Part shown: positions 21,904 to 33,480 of the stretch, piece by piece
Layout: every line of letters starts with the position of its first letter
Numbering within the stretch: position 1 is the stretch's first letter
DNA from: Dermatemys mawii
Lineage: Eukaryota; Chordata; Testudines; Dermatemydidae
Assembly: GCA_007922305.1 (NCBI GenBank)
Contig: ML677358.1
Location: 13,467,577 to 13,531,576, forward strand
Length of the DNA: 64,000 nt
Reading direction: 5' to 3'
The notes under the pieces: generated by a model
The model's database searches: none
What the model saw: the letters and a program-made list of their open reading frames with translations, nothing else
What the model was told of the DNA's origin: nothing
Translations under genes and position numbers: made by a program

Positions 21904-22109
21904 TACACTAATCCATTTAGTTAGCAAAGAAAGACAGAAGATATCAGCATTTCAAAAATTCCCCCACTTTCTCCTGAAATTAAGATAGAATGCTGACAAT
22001 TGCTCCACAGAAAAGTATTTAATAGAGATTGAAAACAAGTTCTCTAGTGTGATAAACCCTTTTAAAATAGAAGGTACTATTGTCAGAATGCAGAGTAACA
22101 AATACATAC

Positions 22110-22184
22110 CTGCATCCACAGAAGTCATTCCTTGCGACTGAATTAAAGTTTCTCTAGCTAGGTCATCAGGCTCAGCATTAACAT
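22110..22184 (-). CDS. Predicted upstream coding exon 2 (possible N-terminal extension of hnRNP H)
   Basis: A 75-nt exon, a multiple of three and phase 1 at both ends, with acceptor ttctctgttag and donor GCAG|gtatgt. It follows in frame from the exon at 26985-27033 and encodes an acidic stretch (NAEPDDLARETLIQSQG). Joining its donor to the HNRNPH1 acceptor at 11837 keeps the frame open into the hnRNP H ATG. I do not recognise the protein sequence. The alternative is a separate minus-strand gene whose remaining exons I failed to find. Confidence 0.5.
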
Positions 22185-22236
22185 CTAACAGAGAAAAATG
22201 TAACAATTCATGCCTTTTCTTATATTATTGTTTCAG

Positions 22237-22404
22237 TCTAGCTACAGACTGTATGACAAGCCATACCTAGAAAAGGACTTTCATAAACAGAAGGGATACA
22301 AAGTTTATATTCTGCTAGGAGTAGGATACGGACTTATCTATTCTGTAGGGTGGATTCTGACCACCTCAAAAGAGGTGCCTGTTTTAGATGTTAAAGATGA
22401 CTGA
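22237..22404 (+). CDS. Terminal exon of an unrecognised single-pass membrane protein
   Basis: After a good acceptor (attgtttcag at 22227-22236) an open frame encodes 55 residues and a TGA stop. The first half is polar and basic (YLEKDFHKQKGYK). It is followed by one strongly hydrophobic segment (VYILLGVGYGLIYSVGWIL) and an acidic tail ending VLDVKDD. The arrangement suggests a small mitochondrial or ER membrane protein, but I recognise no family. A possible poly(A) signal, AATAAA, lies at 22821. An ATG at 22210 lies in the presumed intron. Upstream exons were not found. The opposite-strand exon ends 52 bp away, so the two transcripts would overlap in antisense. A retrocopy or fossil fragment is possible. 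Confidence 0.5.
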   Translation, partial: SSYRLYDKPYLEKDFHKQKGYKVYILLGVGYGLIYSVGWILTTSKEVPVLDVKDD

Positions 22405-22820
22405 AAAAATGATGAGATTAAGCAAAAGTACTGAAGAGCTATAGTAAGCATTAAAAGTCTTGTTAAAGGAAATGGCTTTCACAGTCAAGGGTGAGTGTTT
22501 CCTCAAGCAGGAAGCAAGCAACCAAGACTTGTCAGTCTAAACTGTTGGGTTTTTTGTTTTTTTTTTAAGTATAAGGCCTTACATTTCAAGTTGCAGTATC
22601 TGTTGGTTTCAAGTGTTGCTAATCTGCTTTGGAGATAAATGTTTAACACTCAGCTTGAGTTATGACTTAAGTTTGATTTCATGTTTTAGGGATAGAAAGT
22701 GTTGGCATTAAAACTGTACATTAGCTGTAAAGGGATAGGAAAGTCACATGCCAGGAACGGTCTAATTACAGTAGTACTGAACAAAGACCACCACACAGGA
22801 CTGGGGTCCCTAGATGCTAC

Positions 22821-22826
22821 AATAAA
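22821..22826 (+). terminator. Putative poly(A) signal of the plus-strand gene
   Basis: AATAAA 417 nt beyond the stop at 22404, a plausible 3'UTR length. Support is positional only. Confidence 0.3.
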
Positions 22827-22849
22827 TAGTTTAACTCTTGGGACTGTCA

Positions 22850-24875
22850 GGAATTTATTCCCTGATATTACCTTCTAGTTTCACTTAAGCCAGATACTGG
22901 GGAGAAGACAAAAAATCCCAAGAAATAATATCAGTTCAGGTCTCCTCTATACAAGGACTGTGACTCACTAACCCACACTACTCTCCATTAGATATTACTT
23001 ATCAGATAAGATTATGAACACTTAAGTAGCTGTCTGAAGATCAAGGCATTACCCTGTACCCTTTGGGGAAACAGATATAGACTCGAAAGGTTAAGGGCAC
23101 AACTCTAGACTACTTCAACAGGAACATGGCTATTAAACACTATAAAAGCTGGACCCTATGGCACTGACTAGGAGGAAAAATGTGTTCTCTTTCCCATCAA
23201 GCTAGCTCAATTGAGTTAATTTAATCTGACACCAGTTTCTAGAGTTTACCTTTACCAGGTAGTCAGAGGTAGTTTAATGGTTCCCCACACACACACTCTA
23301 GATAAGGCCTAAGTGATTTGCTTAAGGCTACACAGCAAACCAATAGCAGAAGCCATACTAGATCTATCATCAATACCAGATTTTCCCTTGTCTCCCACTC
23401 CCTTACTTTAAGGGAGATGATGCCTCCCCTACACAGGATTGTTAAAATCAGGGCTTGGCGGTTTGTTTTGAAGGAAGCTCAGGCCCTAGTGGAGATATGA
23501 CTGAGGAACCTTTTAACCAAGTGACCAACTTGCACCAGTAAAGCTTCATCTTCATTGCCAATTGCTTCCCTCCCCACCCCCACTCTCCAAGAGGTAATGG
23601 TGATATGCATCTTGCCTTAAAACCTAAAGGAGATAAGAGAGCTAGGCAAGATCAACACTATACCTGCTTAACCTGCCTCTACTAGATTTTACAAAAAGAT
23701 ACTTAACTAATGTAGTGATACCCATCTATGACAATAACCTTTCATGTTAGATAAGAATCCTATACCCTCCCCCATTGTTCCTCCCTGTCATAGTTTAAGA
23801 CCTACTTTATTTTCATATTCTACTTCCTCCCCTCCAGTCAAGCCCATTTCTCATTTAAAAATATGTATCTCCAGTCTCTCTGTTTAGCTATCTGAAACCC
23901 CAATACCTTCTCTATCCAGCATGCTAAAGATTGGACCTTTTCCCCCCTCTACCTCAAACACACATCCTGCTCCTCCTCTGGTATTGTTACTCATTTGGGA
24001 TAAACCTCATGAAAATCCACTCCAGTGCAGTACCAACTTATAAATGCTGTGATATAAAGCCATCTATCACAAATGGAGATGCATTTGAGGTCAAGGGTTT
24101 ATATACAGGTAGAGCTGTGTATGGAAGCTTTCACAGTAACAAGTTTTGTTCTTGTTACAAACTTACAAGATTTTTTGGAAACACTTCAATCATACAGATG
24201 TCTTGTTTAACAAGTAAAAGCTTTCTGAATTCTTAACATTTAAAGATAAGAATGATGAGACTGAGAAATTTTAAATAAACCTTTTAAGAAACCCAAAATC
24301 TAGTCTCTTGTACGTAACTAAATTAAGTTTATTCAACAGTGTAATGTTACTGTGAAACTCCTGATGTTGTTTGCTATTCAGGCCTTAACAAGTTTAGCCC
24401 GATTCTGCATCTGACCATTTTCTTTCCCCCATAACTCACTCATCGATCATAAAAGTCCACTTGAGTCTCAAACTTTTAACACTGATATGGCTTTTTACAT
24501 GTTTTAAGAGGCAAATAGATACCTCTGTAAGACAAATTAATGCATTGTTTTTGCAAATGCCCTATTGTCATGCCACACAAAAGTTAAGGTCTTCTGTGTT
24601 GGGACAGACAGGACCAAAGCTTGGTCTACATAGCACTTGTGCTGGGCAAGCTCAGGCCTGTGTTTGGGGGCAGGGTGGAGAGAGAGAACCAGACCAGACC
24701 AATATACCTTTCACAGAGAAAAGTGCCATGTCCAACATGGCTACTGCCACTCATGGGGGGGGAGGGGTTAATTAGGCCAGCTCTCTCACCTTGGCATAGA
24801 GCAAATACATAGGAGACCTTACAGCGGGACAGCTGTAGTGGTACAGCTCTGCCCTTGTAAGTCTTTAGTGTAGAT
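22850..24875. other. Non-coding stretch
   Basis: No exon or well-bounded repeat was recognised. If the distal HNRNPH1 promoter is real, this is its first intron. Confidence 0.5.
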
Positions 24876-25714
24876 CACCAGTCCTCATACTGTTGATCCC
24901 AGAGTTGGTTTTAGCTTTGTTGGGATCTGGGGCCCCAAGCCCAACCGCCTTAGAAAAGGCATTAGAAAAAGTTCAGAGAAGGGCAACTAAAATGATTACA
25001 GGTTTTGAATGGGTCCCATGAGACTAAAGAGGCTAGGACTTTTTAAGCTTGGAAAAGAGGAGACTAAGGGGGGATATGATAGAGATATATAAAATTATGA
25101 GTGGTGTGGAGGAAGTGAATAAGGAAAAGTTATTTACTTGTTCCCATAATAGAAGAACTAGGGGCCACCCAATAAAGTTAGTGGGCAGCAGGTTTAAAAC
25201 AAATAAAAGGAAGTTCTTCACACAGTACACAACCAACCTGTGGAACTCCTTGCCTGAGGAGGCTGTGAAGGTAGGACTATAATAAGTTTTAAAAGAGAAC
25301 TGGATAAATTCATGGAGGTTAAGTCCATTAATGGCTATTAGCCAGGAAGGGTCAGGAATGGGTCCCTAGCCTGTTTGTCAGAGGGTGGTGATGGATGGCA
25401 GGTGAGAGAGCACTTGATCATTACCTGTTAGGTTCACTCACTTCAGGGCACCTAGCATTGGCCACTGTCAGTAGACAGGATACTGGGCTAGATGGACCTT
25501 TGGTCCGACCCAGTATGACCTTTCTTACATTCTTATGCCTGGGATTTGGCTTCTGCCCCCAAGGGCTTCAGCCCTGGGTGGCAGGACTCGGTTACAGGGC
25601 TGAAGGCCTCAGGATTTAGCTTTGGCCCCCATCTGGGGCAGCAGGGCTCAGGTTTCAGTCCTCCAGGCCATGCAATAATGTTTGTCAGAAGGGGTTGGGC
25701 TGCAGTGAAGTTTG
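24876..25714. mobile_element. hAT-type element split by a CR1 insertion
   Basis: The right end is agtttgagaacccctg and the left end caccagtcctcatactg, a decayed match to the reverse complement. The flanking octamers gtgtagat and gtgtaaac share six of eight bases. The centre (24953-25537) is a CR1 3' fragment, so CR1 landed inside the older element. The remaining parts are C/G-rich and non-coding. Confidence 0.55.
24953..25537 (+). mobile_element. CR1 LINE, 5'-truncated 3' end
   Basis: The plus-strand frame at about 25049-25282 encodes the end of a CR1 ORF2 protein (LRGDMIEIYKIMSGVEEVNK, then TCSHNRRTRGHP and WNSLPEEAV). It is followed by the usual CR1 3' tail (ggatactgggctagatgg and gacctttcttacattcttatg). 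It is the same family as the minus-strand copy at 60355-62340. The frame is broken after WNSLPEEAVK. Confidence 0.9.
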
Positions 25715-25739
25715 AGAACCCCTGGTGTAAACACAGCCT

Positions 25740-26400
25740 GATGCACAACTGCCTCCTCCCCCAACACAGATCTCCTATTTACTGGTAGGAGGTACGCAAG
25801 GAGTGCTGCTGAAGTAATCACTTTCAGTATTAGTTTCCATCCCACCACTCAAGGGAATCTGAACAGTGGTTCCAAGCCTCTTCTGTAATTGTACTAGGGT
25901 TCCAGCCTTCCTTCATCAGTCAACTGCATTTAGGGGGAAGCTACACTCTCAGGGCATGCTCAGTTGTATAAGAAGCCAGCCAGTGTGCTAGATGGTTGAA
26001 CAAGAGAGGCAACAGCAGAGCAGAGGCACAAAAGCTGAGTTAATCAGCAAGAACTTAAGATAAAGAAGTGTTGTAGTGGGAATTACAGTCACTGACCACC
26101 CAGAAGCTAGAAAGTCATCAAAAAACTAAGATATTTCACAACTGGCATAGTTCACCACTTTAAGCAACACTGTTTATGGATTCCACAAACTTCTGCATTT
26201 AAGTTCTGCATTATGGAATCAACATTTCACAATATTTATACTAATGACTAACTGCACACACGAACTAATTGGAATTAATGTTTCAACACAAAGAACTCTT
26301 ACCTAAGAAATGCTACTGAATATTTTTAAAACTTACAGTAAACGTACTGAATAATGCCGGACGTGTTAAACGACCAGCACGCTTCTAAAAATGCAGGAAA
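25740..26400. other. Non-coding stretch beside the distal CpG island
   Basis: No gene or bounded repeat was recognised. Base composition shifts to GC-rich from about 26400. Confidence 0.5.
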
Positions 26401-28450
26401 TAAACGCTAGGAGGGATCACAGAGACAGCTGAACTGTACGGGCCTGTGGCCACACAGCCCAGCAGACGGGCGACTCCCGCTTTATTCTTATATAGGGCTC
26501 CCGATTACACCCGAAACTATTCCCAAATGCGAGAATAAGGCTCAGCGTGGGAGCCGGGCAGTTCCGCAAGCGTGGCGGAACGCGGAACAGGGCGGGTGAA
26601 GCGGGTTTCGCACACCCCCGATTCCGGGCACGGCCTAGGCCGCAGCGGAAGCCGCGCTCCATTACCGCGGCGGCCTATGGGCCGCGACACGGGCCTAGCG
26701 CAGAGCCGTGATCGGGGACCCATCCGCCGCAATCCGGGGCAGGGACGGATACAGACCCCCGTTGGGGGGCCCCATTGGCCCGGGGCGGGCGTTCCCCAGC
26801 CGGCGGCCCCACTCTTTTGTGCGCCACGAGGCTGGGGGGGGGGGGAGGCAGAAGGCCTCGGAGGCCAGGGCCTCCAACCCGCCACTTCCGGGATCGCGCG
26901 GCACCCGGGCGGGACCGATCCCCGCGCGGCCCCGACGCGGAACGTTCTGGAACCCGCGGCGCGCGCTGGGCGGCGGATACTCACCCAGGCCGGGAATCTC
27001 CCCCTCGGTCTCCTCGCTGCGGAGAGGGTCCATCTTGCCCACGCGCTCACGGAGGGAAAAAAAAAAAACCTCGGCCGGCGGAACGATCAGTCGCTAGACA
27101 ACAAAGGTAGAGGGCGTCAGGCTACCCCCCGGCAACGGCCTCCGCGACGCCCGCGCTTCCCCCCCCTTTTTTTTTTAACGCGTATAAATCGGTTTATCGC
27201 CTCAGCCAGCGCCAACGGCTCTTCTCCCTCCACAGGCGGGCGGCTTCTGGGCAGGGTTATAAATAGCTGGTTACCGAGTTGCAGGATCCTGACGTCATAA
27301 TACATAACCCCGCCCTTCTCCAGCGCGGCCAATCAGGCGGCGGCCAATGCGGCGGCTCCGTACAGCCGCGAGGCCAAACGCAGCCCCTGGTGTAAAGGGC
27401 CTGCAGCCCCGTACAGAAACCAACCCAGCGCCGCGCTGCTGCCGCCGCCGTGGAGGGGGCTGGGCTCTGCAGAGAGCCGCCGGCCTACGCGGGGACCCGG
27501 GGAAGTGACAAGAAAAGCAGCGCGGAGGAGGAGGGGAAGTCACGGGCAGGCCGTTAGCGCCCAGCCGTTGAGGGGGGCGGGGGAGCTCGCTCGCAAGCGG
27601 GTCTTCGCGCCCAGCTGGGCACGTCCCTCAGGAGCCGCACTCAGCGCCGAAGAGCGCGAAGCACAAAACCCCCCCCCCCCTGATTACACAGGAGGGTTAT
27701 TAACCGCAGCGCCCCCCCCCCCAGCATAGCAGGAGCGGGGGCGCCTGCGGAGGGTTCTCACACAGCCCGGGCAATTCTGACACTACCACAAGCCCCGCGG
27801 GGCGGGGGCGCTCGGGTAATTCTTCCATGGGGGAAATGTGAGTTTGGAGGGGGCAGCTTCTGCCCCTTGCGCCCGCCCGCCCAGCGCTAACCCCCGCGCG
27901 GCGCGATTCCCGCAAACCTGACAGCGGAACTCGGTCCCCGGCTTCCCGCACAAGGCGCGGCTCCCACCCACCCAGCGAGGCGGGCTATATAACCGAGCGA
28001 GGGCAAAGATCCACTATGGCCGCGCTCGGTCCGGGGAAAGCGGCTGCGTCATGTGCTTCCTGACTGACTCCGCCTTCGGGCGCCCAGTTGCTTTGGCTGA
28101 GGCCCCCGTTGCCTCATCGACTGGGGCACTTGGAGGCCTGTGAAAACAGCTGCGGGGGAGGGGGGCGGCTGAGAGGAAGAAAACAGCCCGGCTGCCTCCC
28201 CTCAGCAGCGGCTCCGTCGGAGGAGAGGCGATAAAACCCACCCGCAGTCTCAGGAACCAGCAGCAAAATAGTTCAAAGTAGCGGGATCGTCCTAGGGACG
28301 CAATTGCCCCAACATTGTCTCGCACGCGAAAACGGGAGGTGGGCTGCGCAGGTGTTTTTTTGGGGCGGGGGGGCCTTCCCGATTTCAAATGGGAGGAGTA
28401 ATAATGGGGGGGGGGCATGAATGCAAATGAGAGAGGAAGAGTAGAGGCGG
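26400..28450. promoter_or_regulatory. CpG island with CRE and CCAAT boxes (distal promoter)
   Basis: About 2 kb of GC-rich, CpG-dense sequence. It contains a perfect CRE (TGACGTCA, 27290-27297), two CCAAT boxes near 27328-27350, and a TATATAA motif at 27986-27992. The minus-strand exon at 26985-27033 starts inside it. Homopolymer runs (12 A near 27058, 10 C near 27670 and 27713) interrupt it. The open frames across it, up to 242 codons, are compositional. A plus-strand transcript starting near 28015 is possible but no coding exon was identified. Confidence 0.65.
26985..27033 (-). CDS. Predicted distal first coding exon (16 codons and one base)
   Basis: ATG at 27033 in a good context (gggcaagATGG) encodes MDPLRSEETEGEIPGL and ends at a strong donor, CCTGG|gtgagt. 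It splices in phase to 22110-22184. The two exons then read in frame through the 38-nt leader of the HNRNPH1 exon at 11703-11837, giving 54 extra residues rich in Asp and Glu before the usual start. The CpG island, start context and donor make a real first exon likely. Assignment to HNRNPH1 is an inference. Confidence 0.5.
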
Positions 28451-29093
28451 CTCACAATGAATTGTATTAACATGTAGCCCACGCCATGGGGAAATGTTTT
28501 GTATTTATGACGGCAGCCGCAGGCTACAGCCAGAATCGGGGCCCTGATTTGCCAGGCATTGGTCATGCAGAAGGGTAGATGTGGTCTCTGTCCTGTAGAG
28601 AAGGCAGGGGATGTAAATCAGGGGTTTATTTGGCCCCTGAGTGTGTGATACTGAAGCAGAGCGTTACAGCGATTTTATTCTTAGAATCCGGTGAGGCAGC
28701 TGTGCTAAAATTGGGGACCGACCGCTTGTCACTTAGGGGCAGCAGGCTGAGGTAGGTCCGCTATACTACCCCGAGTGAGGCTACATTCAGAAGAGGGAGC
28801 ATCATGAAGCCCTGTTTTGGAGCGGGGGTCCCTGCTTCGTGCTGCATTGTAGGAGGATTTGGGGGTGGAGCTGGCTCATCTGCCATTACACAGACTGACT
28901 GGCCATTCATCTCCCCGTGCAACAGACAGACAAAGCAACACAAAGGCAAATGGATCCCTGAGTCTGGAGTATGGCCAAGAGGGTGGTCTGAAGGGATTGC
29001 TCTAAGGGCACTCTTCGTCTTACTGCCAGGCTGCTCAAACTGCACTGAAGACAGTAATTTGGCCTCGTTTTATTTATATATCTATAGATATAG

Positions 29094-29126
<33 letters not shown>

Positions 29127-29983
29127 TGGACCTGCTACAATCTCATGAAAATACCTTTGAACTCAGAAGACTACAAAGGGGTTTTTTAAATTCTGAAATA
29201 ATTCTACTTGGTTTTGATAACTCCCAGCAGATCCCAAGGGAGATGAGATAGTACCATTGACCCAGACCATCCAGAGGTGATTCAGCTTGAAGAGTATTGT
29301 AAAGGCTGAGCTCCCACCTCTAAAGAATCCTCATCACCTTAGCATCTCCCCATCTTTAAAAGAGTGTATTTATCCTCTCAACCCCACTGAGAAGAAGGGA
29401 GGTATCAACCCCATTTACATTTGGAGACCTGAGAGACTAGGCAACTTGACCAAGGTCATCATTCACAGGAAGCCCCTGGTAGAATAGAAAATTGAAGTCA
29501 GGTCTCTTGATTCTTAGGCTAGCACCCTAATCATTGAACCATCTTTCCTCTCTATTTGCTATCAGTTTTGCAACTGTAGTATTGAGGTAATTATATTTCC
29601 TTTGCAGTGCTTTGAGATCTATAGATGAACAGCACCATAAAAGTGCTAAGTTTTATTATTTTATTATACTGTTAGTTAAAAGTGATTTTAAGTTCAAGAA
29701 TATTCTTAAATCCCAATTTCTGCATTTGAATAATGGGTAAAACTGCTTTTTCTGTTGTTTATATGACACAATCCATGAACAGTCTGGTTTGGTTTTGAAG
29801 TGTAATGAACTGTACTGACTGATTTCTAACTGTCTAATTGGCAATCATAATATAAATTCTAATTTACTTTATACAGACAATTAAAGCAAAAATCACTCTA
29901 CAAGTTAATTTGATTTGGGAATTTTTTTAGACTTTTGGAAACAAGCAAATGTAAATGCCCTGGTCTTGCATCCAAGGTTCCTG
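28451..29983. other. Non-coding stretch between the CpG island and CBY3
   Basis: No gene was recognised. A (TA)n(CA)n microsatellite lies at about 29094-29125. Part of this stretch is 3' flank or 3'UTR of CBY3; TTTATT motifs near 29650 could be minus-strand poly(A) signals. Confidence 0.5.
29094..29125. repeat. (TA)n(CA)n compound microsatellite
   Basis: An alternating TA run continues directly into a CA run. It lies in non-coding sequence. Confidence 0.85.
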
Positions 29984-30469
29984 CTAGGACTTAAGCATCA
30001 ACACTTTATTTGGCTTCTTCATCTTGGTATGCAATGTGGGGATGTCCATCTTTTTCTCCACCATGTGCAGTCGGGCTGTGGTCTCTGTCAGCATGTCCAT
30101 CAGCAGCTCGAGTTGCAGCTTCAGGTAATTGTTCTCCTCCAGAAGAGCCTTGTTCTCCTTCTTCATGACCTTACAGGACTTCTCCTGGTCATGGGAGGAG
30201 ACTAACTGCAGCAGTGGCGGCTGATGAGGGAGGCCACTCTCACCATGCCATTTGCCATCCCTGAAGACAAACTTGGCATCACTCAGCTGAGCCTGCGGAG
30301 GGCCGTAATTCAAACCCAGTTCAGCCTGACGAGTTCTGTAGTCCAGTAGGTAGAAAGTGGAAATGGAGGTAATTCGGCGAAGGGGAGGCCTTTTAGGTAG
30401 AAATCTGCGTGAGAAATGGTCTGCCCAATAGTCACGCAGCTCCTGCATTATGTTAGCAATGGTATTCAT
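29984..30469 (-). CDS. CBY3: Chibby family member 3
   Basis: 161-residue protein in one uninterrupted frame. Residues about 40-75 match the Chibby core (LLDYRTRQAELGLNYGPP, then FRDGKWHGE), comparable to the SLDRST.EVELGLEYG and F.NGQWI.E of CBY1 as I recall it. Residues about 95-145 form a leucine-rich coiled coil (ENKALLEENNYLKLQLELLM), used for dimerisation in CBY1. The basic tail ends KKPNKVLMLKS. CBY1 binds beta-catenin and acts at the ciliary base; the role of CBY3 is inferred only by family. Its place next to HNRNPH1 and on the same strand matches the human order, which supports CBY3 over CBY1 or CBY2. The N-terminal 35 residues are specific to this member. Upstream non-coding exons were not sought successfully. 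Confidence 0.93.
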   Translation of the reverse strand: MNTIANIMQELRDYWADHFSRRFLPKRPPLRRITSISTFYLLDYRTRQAELGLNYGPPQAQLSDAKFVFRDGKWHGESGLPHQPPLLQLVSSHDQEKSCKVMKKENKALLEENNYLKLQLELLMDMLTETTARLHMVEKKMDIPTLHTKMKKPNKVLMLKS

Positions 30470-30774
30470 GGTGAGGCTGGATGAAAGCAGGGGGGATCAG
30501 TTAAGAGATCTAACGCAGAAAGTTGTGGAATACGAATGCAACCTGCAGCCTGAGTTACAAAGCTGAGAGGACAGATAGGACAGCACTGAATTAGAACCAA
30601 CTTAGGCTCTAGAGACTGCCATCTGGCCAAAGTAATGGTGTGTAGGGTAATCACAAAATTATATCTGCCAGCTTTTTATTTGTCTCTTTACTTAGCATGA
30701 AAGTCATACAGAAACTATGGGGCTTTGGTGCACAGGTTGAGTAGGCTTCCAAGTAATATGGTTTTCATATTCAT

Positions 30775-33480
30775 GGAGTCATAGATTCCAAGGCCAAAAA
30801 GGACCATTGTGATCATCTCATCTGACCTCCTGTATAACACAGGTCATAGAATTTCCCCAAAATAATTCCTAAAGTACATATTTTAGAAAACATCCAATCA
30901 ATGTAAAAATTGTGAATAATGGGGAATCCGCCTCCTCCCTTGGTAAATTATTCCAGTGGTTAATTACTCTCACCGTTAGAAATATATACCTTATTTCCAG
31001 TCTGAATTTGTCTAGCTTCAACTTTCAACCATTGGATCATCTTATACCTTTGTCTGCTGGATTGCAGAGCAGGGGCGGTGGGTATAATAGGCCAGAGGAA
31101 GCTCTGCCTCTCCCAGTGCTGCCATGGCCGCTGGGTCACTGGGTTGCGGGGTTTGGCGGCAAATTTTTTGTTTTATTATACCCCATGCAGGTTCTGGGGT
31201 GGCTGAGGAGGCACATGCCTCCTCCTCAGGTGTCCCAGAACCTGCATGAGTCAGATCAAAAGGTTGGGTCTTGGGAGGGGAGGCACGGCATGGCTTTGGC
31301 CAGACGAGGGGAGGCAGAGGGTGCTCTGGGCTGCAGCCAGCCCGGGCTCCTGCAGCTGGGGGCGCAGAGGGTTGTGGCTCCAGCCAGGGGAGGCATGGGG
31401 TGGAGCCGGGGGCTAGCCTCCAAAGGGGGGCTCCACCCGCCACCCATGCTGCAGAATCCATTATTAAATATTTGTTCCCCACGTATGCATTTACACACTG
31501 TGTAATCAAGTCACCCCTTAAATTTCTCTTTGTTAAACTGAATAGATTGAGCTCAAGTCTACCACTATATGTTTTCTAATCTTTTAATTGTTCTCGTGGC
31601 TCTTCTCTAAACCCTCCCCAATTTATCAATTTGAATTTTGGGCATCAGAACTGGACCTAATATTCCAACAGCTTTCATCAGTGCAAAATATAGGTGTAAA
31701 ATAACCTCTCTGCTCCTACTCAAAATTCCCGGTTTATGTGTTCCAGGATCGCATTAGGCCTTTTGGCCTAATGGAAGCTTATGTTCAGCTGATTATCTAC
31801 CAGAGTCCCCAAATCTTTTTCAGAGTCACTATAAGTATGTAATTATGACCTCACTCTTTATAAGTATGACCTCATTCTGTTTCTAAATCTATACATTTCC
31901 ATTTAGCCATATTACAATGTATATTGTTTATCTGATAAAGTTTGCAGATGATACAAAAATTGGAGGAGTAGCCAATAACGAAGCAAACAGGTTGTTGATA
32001 CAGAAATAAGCACAAATGGTTTATTTGTGACCTGTCCTCTTCGTTATTGGCTACTCCACCAATATTTGTATCATCTGCAAACTTTATCAGTGATGATTCT
32101 ATGTTTACTTTGAGGTCTTTGAGAAAAATGTTAAATAATATAGGGCCAAAAACAGATTCCTGTGGGACTCCTCTGGGAACATACCCACACAATAACAATT
32201 CAGCATTTACAGTTACATATTGAGACCTATCAGCCAGTTTTTAATCCCCTTAATGTGTGCCATGCTAATTTTATATTATTTTTGTTTTTTAAACAAAATT
32301 TCACACAGTACCAGTTCAAATGTTTTAGAGAAGTCTAAGTATATTTACGTGTACACTATTACCTTTAGGAACCAAATATGTAATCTCATTACAAAAAATA
32401 TCAGTTTGATAAGGTCTATTTTCCATAAACCCATGTTGATTTGCATTAATTACATTACCCTTTTTAAATTCTTTGTTAATCAAGTCCCATAGCTGATGCT
32501 CCATTATCTTCCCTAGGGTCTGTGTCATTCTGCCAAGTCTATAATTTACCCTTTTTAAATATTAATACTTTAGTTTTTTTCTAGTCTTCTGGAACTCTCC
32601 CAGTATTCCAGGGCTTATTGAAAATCAACATTATTGGCAAACTCTGCAGCCAGTGTCTGTTTAACATTGTCCAGAGAGAATAATAAAATGGAAATAGTGT
32701 TATCGTCACCATATGATGAGACTATATCATCTGTTTTTCCCCAAATACAGAACAGAAATATTCATTCAACATTTCTGCCTTTTCTGCATTATTATTGATA
32801 ATTTTACCATATCCATCCATCAATATTGTCAGGATGCTGAATGCTTTCTTTTAAGTTCCTAAAATATTAAAAATAAACCTCCTTATTGTCCTTAACTCTC
32901 CTGGCCATAGATTTCTCCTTGTGTCTCTGTGCTTCCCTTATCAATTTTCTACAATTCCTAACTTCTGATTTATATTCATTACTATCCACTTCCCCTTTCT
33001 TCCATTTGTTATATATCATTTTTATAGCTGCCTTCACTTCCCCACAGATCTTTTTTTTTTTTTTTTTTACCCAGTATGGCCTTCTTCCTCGATTGTGAAA
33101 TTGTAGTTCTTGGGGGGCATCTAGTAAGATGCTCTTAAATAATTCCCAATTATCAGAAAAAAATTTCTGATTAACTTCTTTCCACTCATTTGAGTTATAA
33201 TTGTTTTCAGCTGTGTGAAATTGGTCCTATTAAAGCACAAAGTGTATATATTAGTGGTCTGAACTTTATTCTATCTGCAGACTATAACTGTGATCAAGTC
33301 ATGATCACCTGTACCTAAGCTACCAGTCATTTTTATTTTTCTGATCAGTTCCTCTTTATTTTTTAATACAAGGTCTAATATAGATTTCCCACATGTTGGC
33401 TGCAACACTTTTTGAGTTAGTAAATTGTCCTCTATAATATTTACAAATTTCAAGAATGTTTTAGTACTGGCAGCATTAGA
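30775..33480 (-). mobile_element. Old CR1-type LINE, decayed
   Basis: Read on the minus strand it runs from endonuclease remnants (about 33453-33271, GDHDLITV) through reverse-transcriptase remnants (32528-32325, NQHGFMENR; 32198-31990, GVPQESVFGPILFN and FADDTN). It ends at a CR1-like 3' tail near 30775. Stops and frameshifts are frequent. About 31060-31460 is a GC-rich block that does not fit the LINE and may be a later insertion. An inverted duplication lies at 31932-32090. Confidence 0.8.
31932..32090. repeat. Inverted duplication inside the LINE
   Basis: The 52-bp arm at 31932-31983 is the reverse complement of 32039-32090 with about two mismatches, separated by 55 bp. Both arms encode the FADDT active-site region of the LINE, on opposite strands. 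Confidence 0.9.

Noticed and set aside
26572..27300. Plus-strand open frame of 242 codons in the CpG island
   Set aside because: GC-rich composition removes stops in all frames; the product is Arg/Pro/Gly-rich without motifs, and the minus-strand exon at 26985 explains the locus better.
30912..31580. Overlapping open frames on both strands in the LINE region
   Set aside because: They cross the GC-rich insertion-like block at 31060-31460 and have no conserved motifs.
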